The position numbers and the translations under genes are program-made. A stretch of 64,000 nucleotides of DNA, taken from contig JAJPEQ010000006.1 of assembly GCA_021166775.1 (NCBI GenBank), positions 124,001 to 188,000 on the forward strand, written 5' to 3'. Below, piece after piece: positions 55,496 to 64,000 of the stretch (the stretch's first letter is position 1; each line of letters opens with the position of its first letter). The stretch is from Comamonas sp. (GTDB taxonomy: Bacteria; Pseudomonadota; Gammaproteobacteria; Burkholderiales; Burkholderiaceae_C). The notes under the pieces are model-generated. The model ran no database searches. It was not told the origin of the DNA and saw only the letters and a program-made list of their open reading frames with translations.

Positions 55496-55530
55496 GGCCT
55501 GCCGACTCGCAAGGGTCGGCAGGCCTTTTT
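55496..55530 (+). terminator. intrinsic terminator after acs
   Basis: GGCCTGCCGAC and GTCGGCAGGCC form a perfect 11-bp stem around an eight-base loop, directly followed by TTTTT. It is a textbook intrinsic terminator 21 bp after the acs stop and just before the next gene. Confidence 0.92.
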
Positions 55531-55549
55531 CATGGAAGAGGAAAGTCCC

Positions 55550-56548
55550 ATGGCATTGCCAGACGAAGGCAGCATCACCGATATCGCCGGCATTGAGGTC
55601 GGCCACCACACCGACGCGCGCCGCCCCACGGGCTGCAGCGTAATCATCGCGCGCGCAGGGGCGGTGGCGGGCGTGGACGTGCGCGGTGCCGCACCCGGCA
55701 CGCGCGAGACCGATCTGCTCGACCCCACGCACCTGGTCGAGAAGGTTCACGCGGTGATGCTCTCGGGCGGCAGCGCCTGGGGGCTGGACGCGGCCAGCGG
55801 CGCGATGCGCTGGCTGGAAGAGCACGGCATCGGCCTGAACGTGGGCGTGGGGCTCGTGCCGCTCGTTCCCGCAGCCGTGTTGTTCGATCTGCACGTGGGC
55901 GACGGCCGCATCCGTCCCGACGCCGCCGCGGGCTACGCGGCCTGCGCCGCCGCCTCGCGCCGGTCCCCGACAGAAGGCAATGTGGGCGCGGGCGCGGGCG
56001 CCACGGTGGGCAAGCTCTTCGGCCCGGAGTTTTCGATGAAAAGCGGCATCGGCAGCGCAGCGGTGCGCGTGGCTGGCGTCACCGTGGGCGCACTCATTGC
56101 CTGCAACGCCGTCGGCGACATCATCGATCCGCGCACTTCGCGGCCCTTGGCCGGGGCGCGCAGCGCGGGTGGTCGCACGCTGCGCAACTCGTCCGCGGCC
56201 TTGCTCGCGGGCGAGCAGCCCCACCCCTTGATCGCAGGCAGCAACACGACGATCGGCGTCATCGCCACGGACGCGCGGCTGACCAAGGCGCAGGCGCGGC
56301 GCCTGGCCGTCTCTTCCCACGATGGCCTGGCGCGCGCCATCAGCCCGGTGCACACGATGACCGACGGTGACACCTTGTTCACGCTGGCCACCGGCATGGT
56401 GGATGCATTCCCCGGCATGGTGGTCCTCGCCACCATGGCGGCCGAGGCCGTGGCGCTGGCCACGCTGCGCGCCGCGCTGACGGCGCGGGCCATCAGCACC
56501 AGCAATGGGCTCGCCCTGCCCGCCGCCCGTGATCTCGTTCAGTCGTGA
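55550..56548 (+). CDS. P1 family (DmpA-like) aminopeptidase
   Basis: A 332-residue N-terminal-nucleophile type enzyme related to DmpA and beta-aminopeptidases. It has TDIAGIEVGHHTD at the start, VMLSGGSAWGLDAASG, EGNVGAGAGATVGK and the self-cleavage region IAGSNTTIGVIATDA, where the precursor is expected to split into two chains. The physiological peptide is unknown. The ATG at 55550 is preceded by GAGGAAAG, while an upstream ATG at 55532 abuts the acs terminator. It overlaps the end of convergent pssA by 10 bp. Confidence 0.88.
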   Translation: MALPDEGSITDIAGIEVGHHTDARRPTGCSVIIARAGAVAGVDVRGAAPGTRETDLLDPTHLVEKVHAVMLSGGSAWGLDAASGAMRWLEEHGIGLNVGVGLVPLVPAAVLFDLHVGDGRIRPDAAAGYAACAAASRRSPTEGNVGAGAGATVGKLFGPEFSMKSGIGSAAVRVAGVTVGALIACNAVGDIIDPRTSRPLAGARSAGGRTLRNSSAALLAGEQPHPLIAGSNTTIGVIATDARLTKAQARRLAVSSHDGLARAISPVHTMTDGDTLFTLATGMVDAFPGMVVLATMAAEAVALATLRAALTARAISTSNGLALPAARDLVQS

Positions 56549-57372
56549 AGCCCACGCTCGTCGGGTTCGTCCTTGGACATGCTGATCACGCTCACCGGCT
56601 GCCCCTTGGACTTGCGCCAGCCGTAAATGGCATAGCCCGACAGGCTATAGCAGGCAAACGCCAGGAACAGCACGCTGGGTGGATCGATGTTGATGACGGC
56701 GATGCCCAACGCGATCAGCACCAGCACGACGAAAGGCACGCTCTGGCGCGCCTGCACGTCCTTGAAGCTGTAAAAAGGCACATTGGTCACCATCGTGAGC
56801 CCCGCGTACAGCGTGATGGCAAACGCGATCCACGACGCCTGCGGCCAGCTCAGGTGCCCGCCGAAGCCGCGTTGCACGCCGTTGTCCGTCATGAGCCAGA
56901 TGAAGCCCATCACCAGCGCCGCCGCCGCGGGCGAGGGCAGGCCCTGGAAATAGCGCTTGTCCACCACGGCGGTGTTCACGTTGAAGCGCGCCAGGCGCAG
57001 AGCCGCGCAGGCGCAGTAGACGAAGGCCGCGATCCAGCCCCAGCGCCCCAGACCCTTGAGCGCCCACACGTAGACGATGAGCGCAGGCGCCGCACCGAAG
57101 GACACCATGTCCGCGAGCGAATCCATCTGCTCGCCGAACGCGCTCTGCGTGTTGGTCATGCGCGCCACGCGGCCATCGAGGCTGTCGAAGATCATCGCCG
57201 AGAACACGCCGAAGGCCGAGAGATCGAAGCGCCCGTTGATGGCCATGACAATCGCGTAAAACCCGCTGAACAGCGCCGCCAGCGTGAACAGATTGGGCAG
57301 GATGTAGATGCCCTTGCGGCGCTTGCGAACCGTCGTTTCCAAATCCTGGCTCGACTCATTGTTGATCGTCAT
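56539..57372 (-). CDS. pssA: CDP-diacylglycerol--serine O-phosphatidyltransferase
   Basis: PssA makes phosphatidylserine, the precursor of phosphatidylethanolamine, from CDP-diacylglycerol and serine. The 277-residue protein has about eight helices and the CDP-alcohol phosphotransferase motif DSLDGRVARMTNTQSAFGEQ followed by MDSLADMVSFG (D-G-x2-A-R-x8-G-x3-D-x3-D). The ATG at 57372 has GAGGAA close upstream; a longer start at 57393 is possible. It lies downstream of ilvC on the same strand, after a terminator. Confidence 0.94.
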   Translation of the reverse strand: MTINNESSQDLETTVRKRRKGIYILPNLFTLAALFSGFYAIVMAINGRFDLSAFGVFSAMIFDSLDGRVARMTNTQSAFGEQMDSLADMVSFGAAPALIVYVWALKGLGRWGWIAAFVYCACAALRLARFNVNTAVVDKRYFQGLPSPAAAALVMGFIWLMTDNGVQRGFGGHLSWPQASWIAFAITLYAGLTMVTNVPFYSFKDVQARQSVPFVVLVLIALGIAVINIDPPSVLFLAFACYSLSGYAIYGWRKSKGQPVSVISMSKDEPDERGLHD

Positions 57373-57471
57373 ATTCCTCGCATTCCATTGCACAGCAATC
57401 GCGATCAGCTACTATTTTGATTAGCATCCGAACGACTGCCTTCCACGAAGTGTAGCCACCCCTCCTGACGC

Positions 57472-57497
57472 AAAAAGGCCACCGCAATGGTGGCCTT
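57472..57497 (-). terminator. intrinsic terminator after ilvC
   Basis: On the minus strand AAGGCCACC and GGTGGCCTT pair around a five-base loop and are followed by a run of five Ts counting the stem end. It lies 38 bp after the ilvC stop and probably ends the ilvI-ilvH-ilvC transcript, with pssA then needing its own promoter. Confidence 0.88.
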
Positions 57498-57534
57498 CGC
57501 GTTGCAGGCCCGCGACTCGCGCGTGCCAATGCGC

Positions 57535-58599
<1,065 letters not shown>

Positions 58600-59091
58600 T
58601 CAGACGCGCAGCACGCGCTCGCCGCGGCCGATGCCGCTCAGACCCGTGCGGACCGTCTCGAGTATCGCTGAGCGGTCGATGGCCTGCAAAAACGCCTCGG
58701 TCTTCTGCTGGTCGCCCGTGACCTCGATGGTGTAGCTCTTTTCCGTCACGTCGACGATGCGGCCACGGAAGATGTCGGCCATGCGCTTGAGCTCTTCGCG
58801 CTCCTTGCCCACGGCGCGCACCTTCACCATCATGAGCTCGCGCTCGGCGTAGGCGCCCTCGCTCAGGTCCACCACCTTCACCACCTCGATGAGGCGGTTC
58901 AGGTGCTTGGTGATCTGCTCGATCACCTCCTCCGAGCCATGCGTCTGTATCGTCATGCGCGAGAGCGACCCATCCTCGGTGGGCGCCACCGTGAGCGATT
59001 CGATGTTGTAACCGCGGGCGGAAAACAGCGCCACCACGCGCGAGAGCGCGCCGGGTTCGTTTTCCAGCAGAACGGCAATGATGTGTTTCAT
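58600..59091 (-). CDS. ilvH: acetolactate synthase small (regulatory) subunit
   Basis: IlvH (IlvN type) binds valine and regulates the large subunit. The 163-residue protein starts MKHIIAVLLENEPGALSRVV, an ACT domain with the valine-contact region, and has FSARGYNIESLTV. The second half (DVTEKSYTIEVTGDQQKTEAF) matches the C-terminal domain. It lies between ilvI (120 bp upstream) and ilvC. Confidence 0.96.
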   Translation of the reverse strand: MKHIIAVLLENEPGALSRVVALFSARGYNIESLTVAPTEDGSLSRMTIQTHGSEEVIEQITKHLNRLIEVVKVVDLSEGAYAERELMMVKVRAVGKEREELKRMADIFRGRIVDVTEKSYTIEVTGDQQKTEAFLQAIDRSAILETVRTGLSGIGRGERVLRV

Positions 59092-59211
59092 GATGAGATT
59101 CCTCTTCTCGTTGCCCTCCCCTGCCTCCGGTAAGAAGCAGGCTTGGCAGACAATAGATTCGTCTAAAAGATGGTCTGGGCGACTCCAGCATCGGGCGCCC
59201 GACCGCTTGCG

Positions 59212-61005
59212 TTACAGGTCTTCCGAACCCAGCAACATTTCGGTGATGCCCTTGCCCGGCTGCACCATCGGGAACACGTTCTCGGTGGGGTCGGTGCGAA
59301 AGTCGAGGAACACGGTGCGGTCCTTGAGCTTGCGCGCCTCGCGCAACGCGCCTTCCACGTCCTGCGGGCGCTCGATGAGCAGGCCCACGTGGCCATAGGC
59401 CTCGGCCAGCTTGACGAAGTTGGGCAGCGCATCCATGTAGGTCTGGCTGTAGCGGCCCGCATACTGGATTTCCTGCCACTGGCGCACCATGCCGAGGTAG
59501 CGGTTGTTCAGCGAGATGATCTTGATCGGCGTGTTGTACTGCAGGCAGGTGGACAGCTCCTGGATGTTCATCTGCACCGAGCCTTCGCCCGTGATGCAGA
59601 ACACCTCGCTGTGCGGCTTGGCGAGCTTGATGCCCATGGCGTAAGGAATGCCCACACCCATCGTGCCCAGGCCCCCGGAATTGATCCAGCGGCGCGGCTC
59701 GTCGAAGCGGTAGTACTGCGCGGCCCACATCTGGTGCTGGCCCACGTCGGAGGTGATGTAGGCGTCCGCATCCCGGGTCATGTTCCACAGCGTCTCGACC
59801 ACGTGCTGCGGCTTGATGACCTCGGTGTTGGCGCGGTCGTACGCCAGGCAGTCGCGTCCGCGCCATTCGTCGATCTGGCTCCACCAGGCCGCCAGCGCCT
59901 TGGCATCGGGCTTCGTGGCCGAATCACGCACCAGCGAGATCAGTTCGGTGAGCACTTCCTTGACGTCCCCCACGATGGGCACGTCGACGCGCACGCGCTT
60001 GGAGATGCTGGAAGGATCGATGTCGATGTGGATGATCTTGCGATCGCGCTGCGCGAAGTGCTTGGTGTTGCCGATCACCCGGTCGTCGAAGCGCGCGCCG
60101 ACGGCCAGCAGCACGTCGCAGTTCTGCATCGCGTTGTTGGCCTCGAAGGTGCCGTGCATGCCCAGCATGCCGACGAACTTGCGGTCGCTGGCCGGATAGG
60201 CGCCCAGCCCCATGAGCGTGTGCGTGACCGGATAGCCCAGCAGATCGACGAGCGTGCGCAGCTCCTGGCAGGCATTGCCCAGCAGCACGCCGCCGCCGGT
60301 GTAGATGTAGGGGCGCTTGGCCGAGAGCAGCAGCTGCAAGGCCTTGCGGATCTGGCCCGGGTGGCCCTTCTTGACCGGGTTGTAGGAGCGCATCTCGACG
60401 GTCTCGGGATAGCCCGTGAACATCGTCTTGTTGAGCGAGACATCCTTCGGGATATCGACCACCACCGGGCCGGGACGGCCCGTGCGCGCGATGTGGAAGG
60501 CCTTCTTGAGGGTGAGCGCCAGGTCACGCACGTCCTTGACGAGGAAATTGTGCTTGACCACCGGGCGCGTGATGCCCACGGTGTCGCACTCCTGGAAGGC
60601 GTCCAGGCCGATGGCCGCCGTGGGCACCTGCCCGGCGATGACCACCATGGGAATCGAATCCATGTACGCCGTGGCAATGCCCGTGACCGCGTTCGTCAGG
60701 CCCGGGCCGGACGTAACCAGCGCCACGCCCACGTCTCCGGTAGCGCGTGCGTAGCCGTCGGCCGCATGCACCGCGGCCTGCTCGTGGCGCACCAGCACGT
60801 GCTGGATGGTTTCCTGCTTGTACAGCGCGTCGTAGATGTAGAGCACCGCGCCGCCGGGATAGCCCCAGAGGTGCTTGACGCCCTCGGCCTGCAGGGCGCG
60901 CACGAGAATTTCGGCGCCCATCAATTCCACGGGAGCGGACGAGGCGCGCGCACCGCCCTCGGCCGCCGCAGCCGCCTGGGCCATTTCTGTTTTGGAAATA
61001 TCCAT
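59212..61005 (-). CDS. ilvI: acetolactate synthase large (catalytic) subunit
   Basis: IlvI condenses pyruvate to acetolactate, or pyruvate and 2-ketobutyrate to acetohydroxybutyrate, using thiamine diphosphate, Mg and FAD. The 597-residue protein has [15 protein letters not shown] (catalytic Glu), [20 protein letters not shown], the FAD domain, and the thiamine-diphosphate motif [19 protein letters not shown] with GEG in place of the usual GDG. The ATG at 61005 has AAAGG upstream; TTG two codons before is a weak alternative. It heads the ilv operon, divergent from the sigma factor gene. Confidence 0.96.
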   Translation of the reverse strand: MDISKTEMAQAAAAAEGGARASSAPVELMGAEILVRALQAEGVKHLWGYPGGAVLYIYDALYKQETIQHVLVRHEQAAVHAADGYARATGDVGVALVTSGPGLTNAVTGIATAYMDSIPMVVIAGQVPTAAIGLDAFQECDTVGITRPVVKHNFLVKDVRDLALTLKKAFHIARTGRPGPVVVDIPKDVSLNKTMFTGYPETVEMRSYNPVKKGHPGQIRKALQLLLSAKRPYIYTGGGVLLGNACQELRTLVDLLGYPVTHTLMGLGAYPASDRKFVGMLGMHGTFEANNAMQNCDVLLAVGARFDDRVIGNTKHFAQRDRKIIHIDIDPSSISKRVRVDVPIVGDVKEVLTELISLVRDSATKPDAKALAAWWSQIDEWRGRDCLAYDRANTEVIKPQHVVETLWNMTRDADAYITSDVGQHQMWAAQYYRFDEPRRWINSGGLGTMGVGIPYAMGIKLAKPHSEVFCITGEGSVQMNIQELSTCLQYNTPIKIISLNNRYLGMVRQWQEIQYAGRYSQTYMDALPNFVKLAEAYGHVGLLIERPQDVEGALREARKLKDRTVFLDFRTDPTENVFPMVQPGKGITEMLLGSEDL

Positions 61006-61283
61006 GATCAACCTTTGCGAATTTCTCTGACGAAAAACCTAGGGTGCCCCTCGGACGAACCCTTGTGAGGCCGCTTCGGGACTTGAGGCCTCGGCCATGG
61101 GCGCCATAGGTATGCGCCGAACCGGGACCCGTTTGCTTCGTTGAAAGTAAGCTGCCATTATTGCACCGCACCATCCATTTCGCACGCAAGGCGCCAAAAA
61201 CACAACACGATGGGATAATCACGACCGCCGCAGCGCAGCATGCGTCGGCATCCCGTGCTTCCCCACCGTGGGAATTTCTCTCC

Positions 61284-61859
61284 TTGGCCACCGAACAAGA
61301 GCTCTCCGACTTCCTCAAGGGCGTTGAACGACGCGCATTCAAGCGCACCGTCTATCACGTGCGCAACGAGGAGGCGGCCTTGGACATCGTGCAGGACAGC
61401 ATGCTCAAGCTGTCCGTGCACTATGGCGACAAGCCTCCGGGCGAGCTGCCCATGCTCTTTCAGCGCATCCTGACCAACTGCACGCTGGACTGGTTCCGGC
61501 GCCAGAAGACGCGCAATGCCCTGTTCACCAACATGAGCGACTTCGAGGGTTCCTCGGAAGACGGGCAAGATTTCGACCTGCTGGAAACCTGGCTGGCCCC
61601 GGGACAATCAGAGAGCGAAACAGGCCAAAGCGCCGAAGACGCCGTCAAGCGCAGGCAGACCTTCGAAGCCATCGAAACGGCGATCGGGCAGCTTCCGGCG
61701 CGTCAACGCGAGGCTTTTTTGATGCGTTATTGGGAAGAGATGGACGTCGCCGAAACCGCAGCCGCCATGGGTTGCTCTGAAGGCAGTGTAAAAACGCATT
61801 GTTTTCGGGCCGTACAGACCTTGGGCAAGCTGCTCAGGGCACAAGGGATCACACCATGA
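61284..61859 (+). CDS. RNA polymerase sigma-70 family factor (ECF-like)
   Basis: A 191-residue sigma factor with region 2 (AALDIVQDSMLKLSVHYGD, LFQRILTNCTLDWFRRQKTR) and region 4 (LPARQREAFLMRYWEEMDVA, AMGCSEGSVKTHCFRAV). I chose TTG at 61284, giving MATEQELSDFLKGVERR, which is the usual start of this group; an ATG at 61161 would add 41 unrelated residues. It is the first gene of a transcript with DUF3619, DUF3106 and RDD genes, and its stop overlaps the DUF3619 start as ATGA. The DUF3619 membrane protein may act as its anti-sigma factor. Confidence 0.88.
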   Translation: MATEQELSDFLKGVERRAFKRTVYHVRNEEAALDIVQDSMLKLSVHYGDKPPGELPMLFQRILTNCTLDWFRRQKTRNALFTNMSDFEGSSEDGQDFDLLETWLAPGQSESETGQSAEDAVKRRQTFEAIETAIGQLPARQREAFLMRYWEEMDVAETAAAMGCSEGSVKTHCFRAVQTLGKLLRAQGITP

Positions 61860-62305
61860 AAAACATCGCCGCCACACTGACACCGAACGCCGAAGCCTTC
61901 GCACGCCGTGTTGTCCTGCGCTTGACGCAGGCGAGCGACGAACTGCATCACGACATCACCGAGCGCCTGCGCGTCGCGCGCATGCAGGCGCTGGCCGAGC
62001 GCAAGCGCCCCGACGCCCGCCCGGTGCTGCATTTGAGCCCGAGCCCGTCCGTTTTGTCACAAGGTGCAACCGCCACGCTCGGCGGGGGGGATCACGATCA
62101 CCATTGGTGGCGCGCAGCCGTCTCCATCGTCTGGATCGCCGCGCTGCTGATCGGGCTGGCCTGGGTGCATCAGACGCAGGTGGAGAATGTCACCACCGAA
62201 CTGACCGAAATCGATACCGCGCTGCTCACCGATGACCTGCCGCCATCGGCCTACGCCGACCCGGGATTCACGCAATTCATCAAGTCCAGTCGCAGCAAAC
62301 CCTGA
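61856..62305 (+). CDS. DUF3619 membrane protein, possible anti-sigma factor
   Basis: A 149-residue protein with a soluble helical N-terminus (FARRVVLRLTQASDELHHDI, TERLRVARMQAL), one membrane helix (about residues 86-105, AAVSIVWIAALLIGLAW) and a short periplasmic tail ending in LLTDDLPPSAYADPGF. DUF3619 genes regularly follow this sigma factor in Burkholderiales. The topology, with a cytosolic helical domain and one helix, resembles anti-sigma factors, and that role is inferred from this and the ATGA overlap. Confidence 0.85.
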   Translation: MKNIAATLTPNAEAFARRVVLRLTQASDELHHDITERLRVARMQALAERKRPDARPVLHLSPSPSVLSQGATATLGGGDHDHHWWRAAVSIVWIAALLIGLAWVHQTQVENVTTELTEIDTALLTDDLPPSAYADPGFTQFIKSSRSKP

Positions 62306-62335
62306 TGCCCAGACGCTCCGCCAGACGCTGACTGC

Positions 62336-63235
62336 ATGCCAGCCCAGCCCACCGACCGCCCATCTCACACCGCTTCCATCGCAGCCTTTGCCCTGTCTCT
62401 GGTGCTGTGCGGAGGATTGGCGGTTGGCGGCTGGCTCGCCGCCAGAAAGGTCGAACAGCTGCCGCGCGTGATCCTGCCCCTGCCCAAGGCGATTCCTCCC
62501 CTCACTCCGCCCAGGAGTTCCCCGCCAGCCGCGATCGTCGAAGAGGCGGGGCCGAGCTGGAACAGCCTCAGCGGTGAGCAGCGGCACGCACTCGAACCCC
62601 TGCAAAAGCACTGGGGGACGCTGACCGAGGCGCAGAAGCGCAAGTGGATTTCTCTCGCGCGGAACTTTCAAAAGCTGTCCGCCGCCAACCAGGCCAAGAT
62701 TCAGGATCGCATGGCGGCCTGGGCAGCGCTGACCCCTGAACAGCGCAATCGGGCCCGGCTGAATTTTGCCGCCACACGAAAAATCACTCCGCCGGCCAAA
62801 CAGGAACAGTGGGACGCCTACCAGGCCTTGAGCGAAGAAGCCCGGCGGGCGCTCGCCGCCCGCGCCGCCCACCAGGCCCAGGGAGCGGCAATCGCGGTGA
62901 GTCCGGCGGCTCCGCACAAATTCGTCAAGGTCCCCGCGGCCGACTCGGGTGGCGCCTCGATCGCGCCCAATGCCCCCAAGGTGCTTCCTCCGGTCGTGGA
63001 CATGGTGCCCGTGCCCGTGCCCGTTCCGGCTACCGCGCCCCCTGCCACCGCACCGGTTCCCGCAGCTGAAACGCCGCCGGTGCACGCGGAACCGGTTCCC
63101 ATGCCGTCGGCCACCGTCACCTCGCTGCCGCCGCTGCCGGAGGAGTCGGCCTCGCCTCCGGTACAGTCCGAAAGTCCGGCCCCTGCGCCTGCAGCCCCCC
63201 CGACACCGCCCAACAGCCCGGACATTGCACAGTAA
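62336..63235 (+). CDS. DUF3106 protein with Pro-rich C-terminus
   Basis: A 299-residue protein with one N-terminal helix (about residues 14-35). The DUF3106 repeats follow: SWNSLSGEQRHALEPLQKHW, RKWISLARNFQKLS and MAAWAALTPEQRNRARLNF, each built around W-x-L-T-x-E-Q/R motifs. A long Pro/Ala-rich tail runs from residue 185 to the end. It is probably periplasmic. The short Trp/Leu helical repeats recall metal- or stress-sensing helical proteins, but no function is proven. Confidence 0.85.
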   Translation: MPAQPTDRPSHTASIAAFALSLVLCGGLAVGGWLAARKVEQLPRVILPLPKAIPPLTPPRSSPPAAIVEEAGPSWNSLSGEQRHALEPLQKHWGTLTEAQKRKWISLARNFQKLSAANQAKIQDRMAAWAALTPEQRNRARLNFAATRKITPPAKQEQWDAYQALSEEARRALAARAAHQAQGAAIAVSPAAPHKFVKVPAADSGGASIAPNAPKVLPPVVDMVPVPVPVPATAPPATAPVPAAETPPVHAEPVPMPSATVTSLPPLPEESASPPVQSESPAPAPAAPPTPPNSPDIAQ

Positions 63236-63265
63236 TGGGCCTCGAACGGCCGACCTCACTCCGAC

Positions 63266-63808
63266 ATGCCGACCACGAGTCAACCGCCACTTGAAGGCAG
63301 CACCGCCCCTCTGCCTGCCGACCTGCAAGCTCCTGCCCTGTGGCGGCGCCTGGCGTGCTGGTTTTATGAGGGTGTGCTGCTTTTCGGACTGGTCTTCATT
63401 GCCGACTATCTGTTCGACACGCTGAGCCAGTCGCGCAATGCACTGGCCCACCGTGAGCTGCGCATGGGCTATCTCTTCGTGGTGTTCGGCATCTACTTCG
63501 GCTGGTTCTGGTCGCGTGGGCAGACGCTGGCGCAGAAAACCTGGCACATTCGTGTCGTGGATACCAAGGGACAAACCGTCAGCCAGCCGCGCGCGGTGCT
63601 GCGCTATGTGCTCGCCTGGGTGTGGTTCCTGCCGCCGCTGGCCGCGTACAGCCTGGGGCTGCCGCTGCTCACCACGCTGGGCCTGCTGGTGCTGTGGATC
63701 GTGGCCTGGGCACTGGCCAGCCGCCTGCATCCGCAGCGCCAGTTCTGGCATGACCAGCTCGCCGGCACACGGCTGATCCACGACGCACGCCCTGTGGCCC
63801 GCCGCTGA
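63266..63808 (+). CDS. RDD family membrane protein
   Basis: A 180-residue protein of the RDD family with three to four helices. It has the Arg of the first helix (LWRRLACWFYEGVLLFGLVF), the first Asp after it (IADYLFDT) and the second in QTLAQKTWHIRVVDTKGQTV. RDD proteins have been linked to cation or small-molecule transport, but the substrate is usually unknown. It follows DUF3106 after 30 bp and precedes dgkA by 7 bp. Confidence 0.88.
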   Translation: MPTTSQPPLEGSTAPLPADLQAPALWRRLACWFYEGVLLFGLVFIADYLFDTLSQSRNALAHRELRMGYLFVVFGIYFGWFWSRGQTLAQKTWHIRVVDTKGQTVSQPRAVLRYVLAWVWFLPPLAAYSLGLPLLTTLGLLVLWIVAWALASRLHPQRQFWHDQLAGTRLIHDARPVARR

Positions 63809-63815
63809 ACCGGCC

Positions 63816-64000
63816 ATGCAAGCCATGCCCCCCCATCCCCACAAGCAGCGCACGGGCCTCGTGCGGCTGTGGCATGCCACGGGGTACTCCCTGGCGGGCC
63901 TGCGCTCCGCCTGGGGCGAAAAAGCCTTCCGCCAGGAAGCGCTGCTGGCCCTCGTGCTGCTGCCGCTGTCGTTCTGGCTGGCACAGGACTGGATGCAAAC
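63816..64000 (+). CDS. dgkA: diacylglycerol kinase, N-terminal part (cut by window end)
   Basis: The first 61 residues include RLWHATGYSLAGLRSAWGE, then KAFRQEALLALVLLPLSFWL, the well-conserved start of prokaryotic DgkA: a surface helix with AFRQE carrying the catalytic-site Glu, then the first membrane helix. DgkA recycles diacylglycerol to phosphatidic acid at the inner membrane. The ATG at 63816 is chosen; a second ATG three codons on is possible. The gene runs past the right edge. Confidence 0.88.
   Translation, partial: MQAMPPHPHKQRTGLVRLWHATGYSLAGLRSAWGEKAFRQEALLALVLLPLSFWLAQDWMQ

Noticed and set aside
61157-61189. A promoter for ilvI with TTGCGT and AATAAT
   Set aside because: The spacer is 21 bp, too long for a normal sigma-70 promoter, and no activator site is visible.

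Overview
The window is about 64 kb of GC-rich chromosome, with coding density close to complete on both strands. The order rpsB-tsf-pyrH-frr-uppS-cdsA-dxr-rseP-bamA-skp-lpxD-fabZ-lpxA-lpxB-rnhB-trmH, together with ilvI-ilvH-ilvC-pssA, ftsY beside two M16 peptidases, and a sigma factor followed by DUF3619, DUF3106 and RDD genes, points to a betaproteobacterium of the order Burkholderiales, most likely a Comamonadaceae relative. That placement is inferred from gene content and order. I saw no tRNA or rRNA gene and no CRISPR array.

Layout. 1-5.3 kb: the end of an unidentified gene, coaD, rsmD, a pair of M16 peptidases, and divergent ftsY. 5.4-16.8 kb: a copper-handling cluster. It holds a P1B ATPase behind a CueR-type promoter, a GDCCVxC-domain protein, a Met-rich exported protein, CusF, a DUF411 protein, a cupredoxin, a multicopper oxidase, a TolC-family lipoprotein and a small periplasmic protein, all on the minus strand. 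A CopR-like box and divergent copRS follow, then a DMT permease with a His-rich tail. 16.8-18.9 kb: a scarred accessory stretch with an IS110 transposase remnant, a PaaK/CapK-like adenylate-forming enzyme and a 23-bp-arm perfect palindrome. 19.1-21.8 kb: macrodomain protein, EcsC protein, SDR and DoxX. 21.9-36.9 kb: the long minus-strand envelope and translation operon. 37.1-41.1 kb: nnr, and an Mla-like permease/MCE/lipoprotein set without a local ATPase. 41.2-44.4 kb: a CadR/PbrR-type regulator, a Cd/Zn/Pb ATPase and a second DUF411 protein, ended by a REP-like hairpin pair. 44.4-50 kb: Pat-type acetyltransferase, waaA and a phosphomannomutase. 50.2-53.3 kb: norCB with two small membrane proteins and a cytochrome c. 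53.5-57.4 kb: acs, a P1-family peptidase and pssA. 57.5-61 kb: ilvI-ilvH-ilvC. 61.3-64 kb: sigma factor, DUF3619, DUF3106, RDD and the start of dgkA.

How the parts work together. The copper genes form a periplasmic oxidation, binding and export set. CopRS probably controls the operon that starts at 13521, and a CueR-like protein encoded elsewhere probably controls the ATPase. The 22-37 kb block makes lipid A, isoprenoid and phospholipid precursors and assembles outer-membrane proteins. waaA and pssA add to the same envelope work. acs and the Pat-like enzyme could form an acetylation control pair.

The most unusual signals are these: a dispersed repeat of about 50 bp (at least seven copies), some of which lie inside lpxB, the trmH-like gene, waaA and the signal peptide of an M16 gene; a MerR-type promoter whose spacing implies a leaderless ATPase mRNA; the 50-bp AT-rich palindrome; a Cys-rich micro-ORF overlapping the GDCCVxC gene; and a nor cluster without norQ or norD but with two unassigned small membrane proteins.
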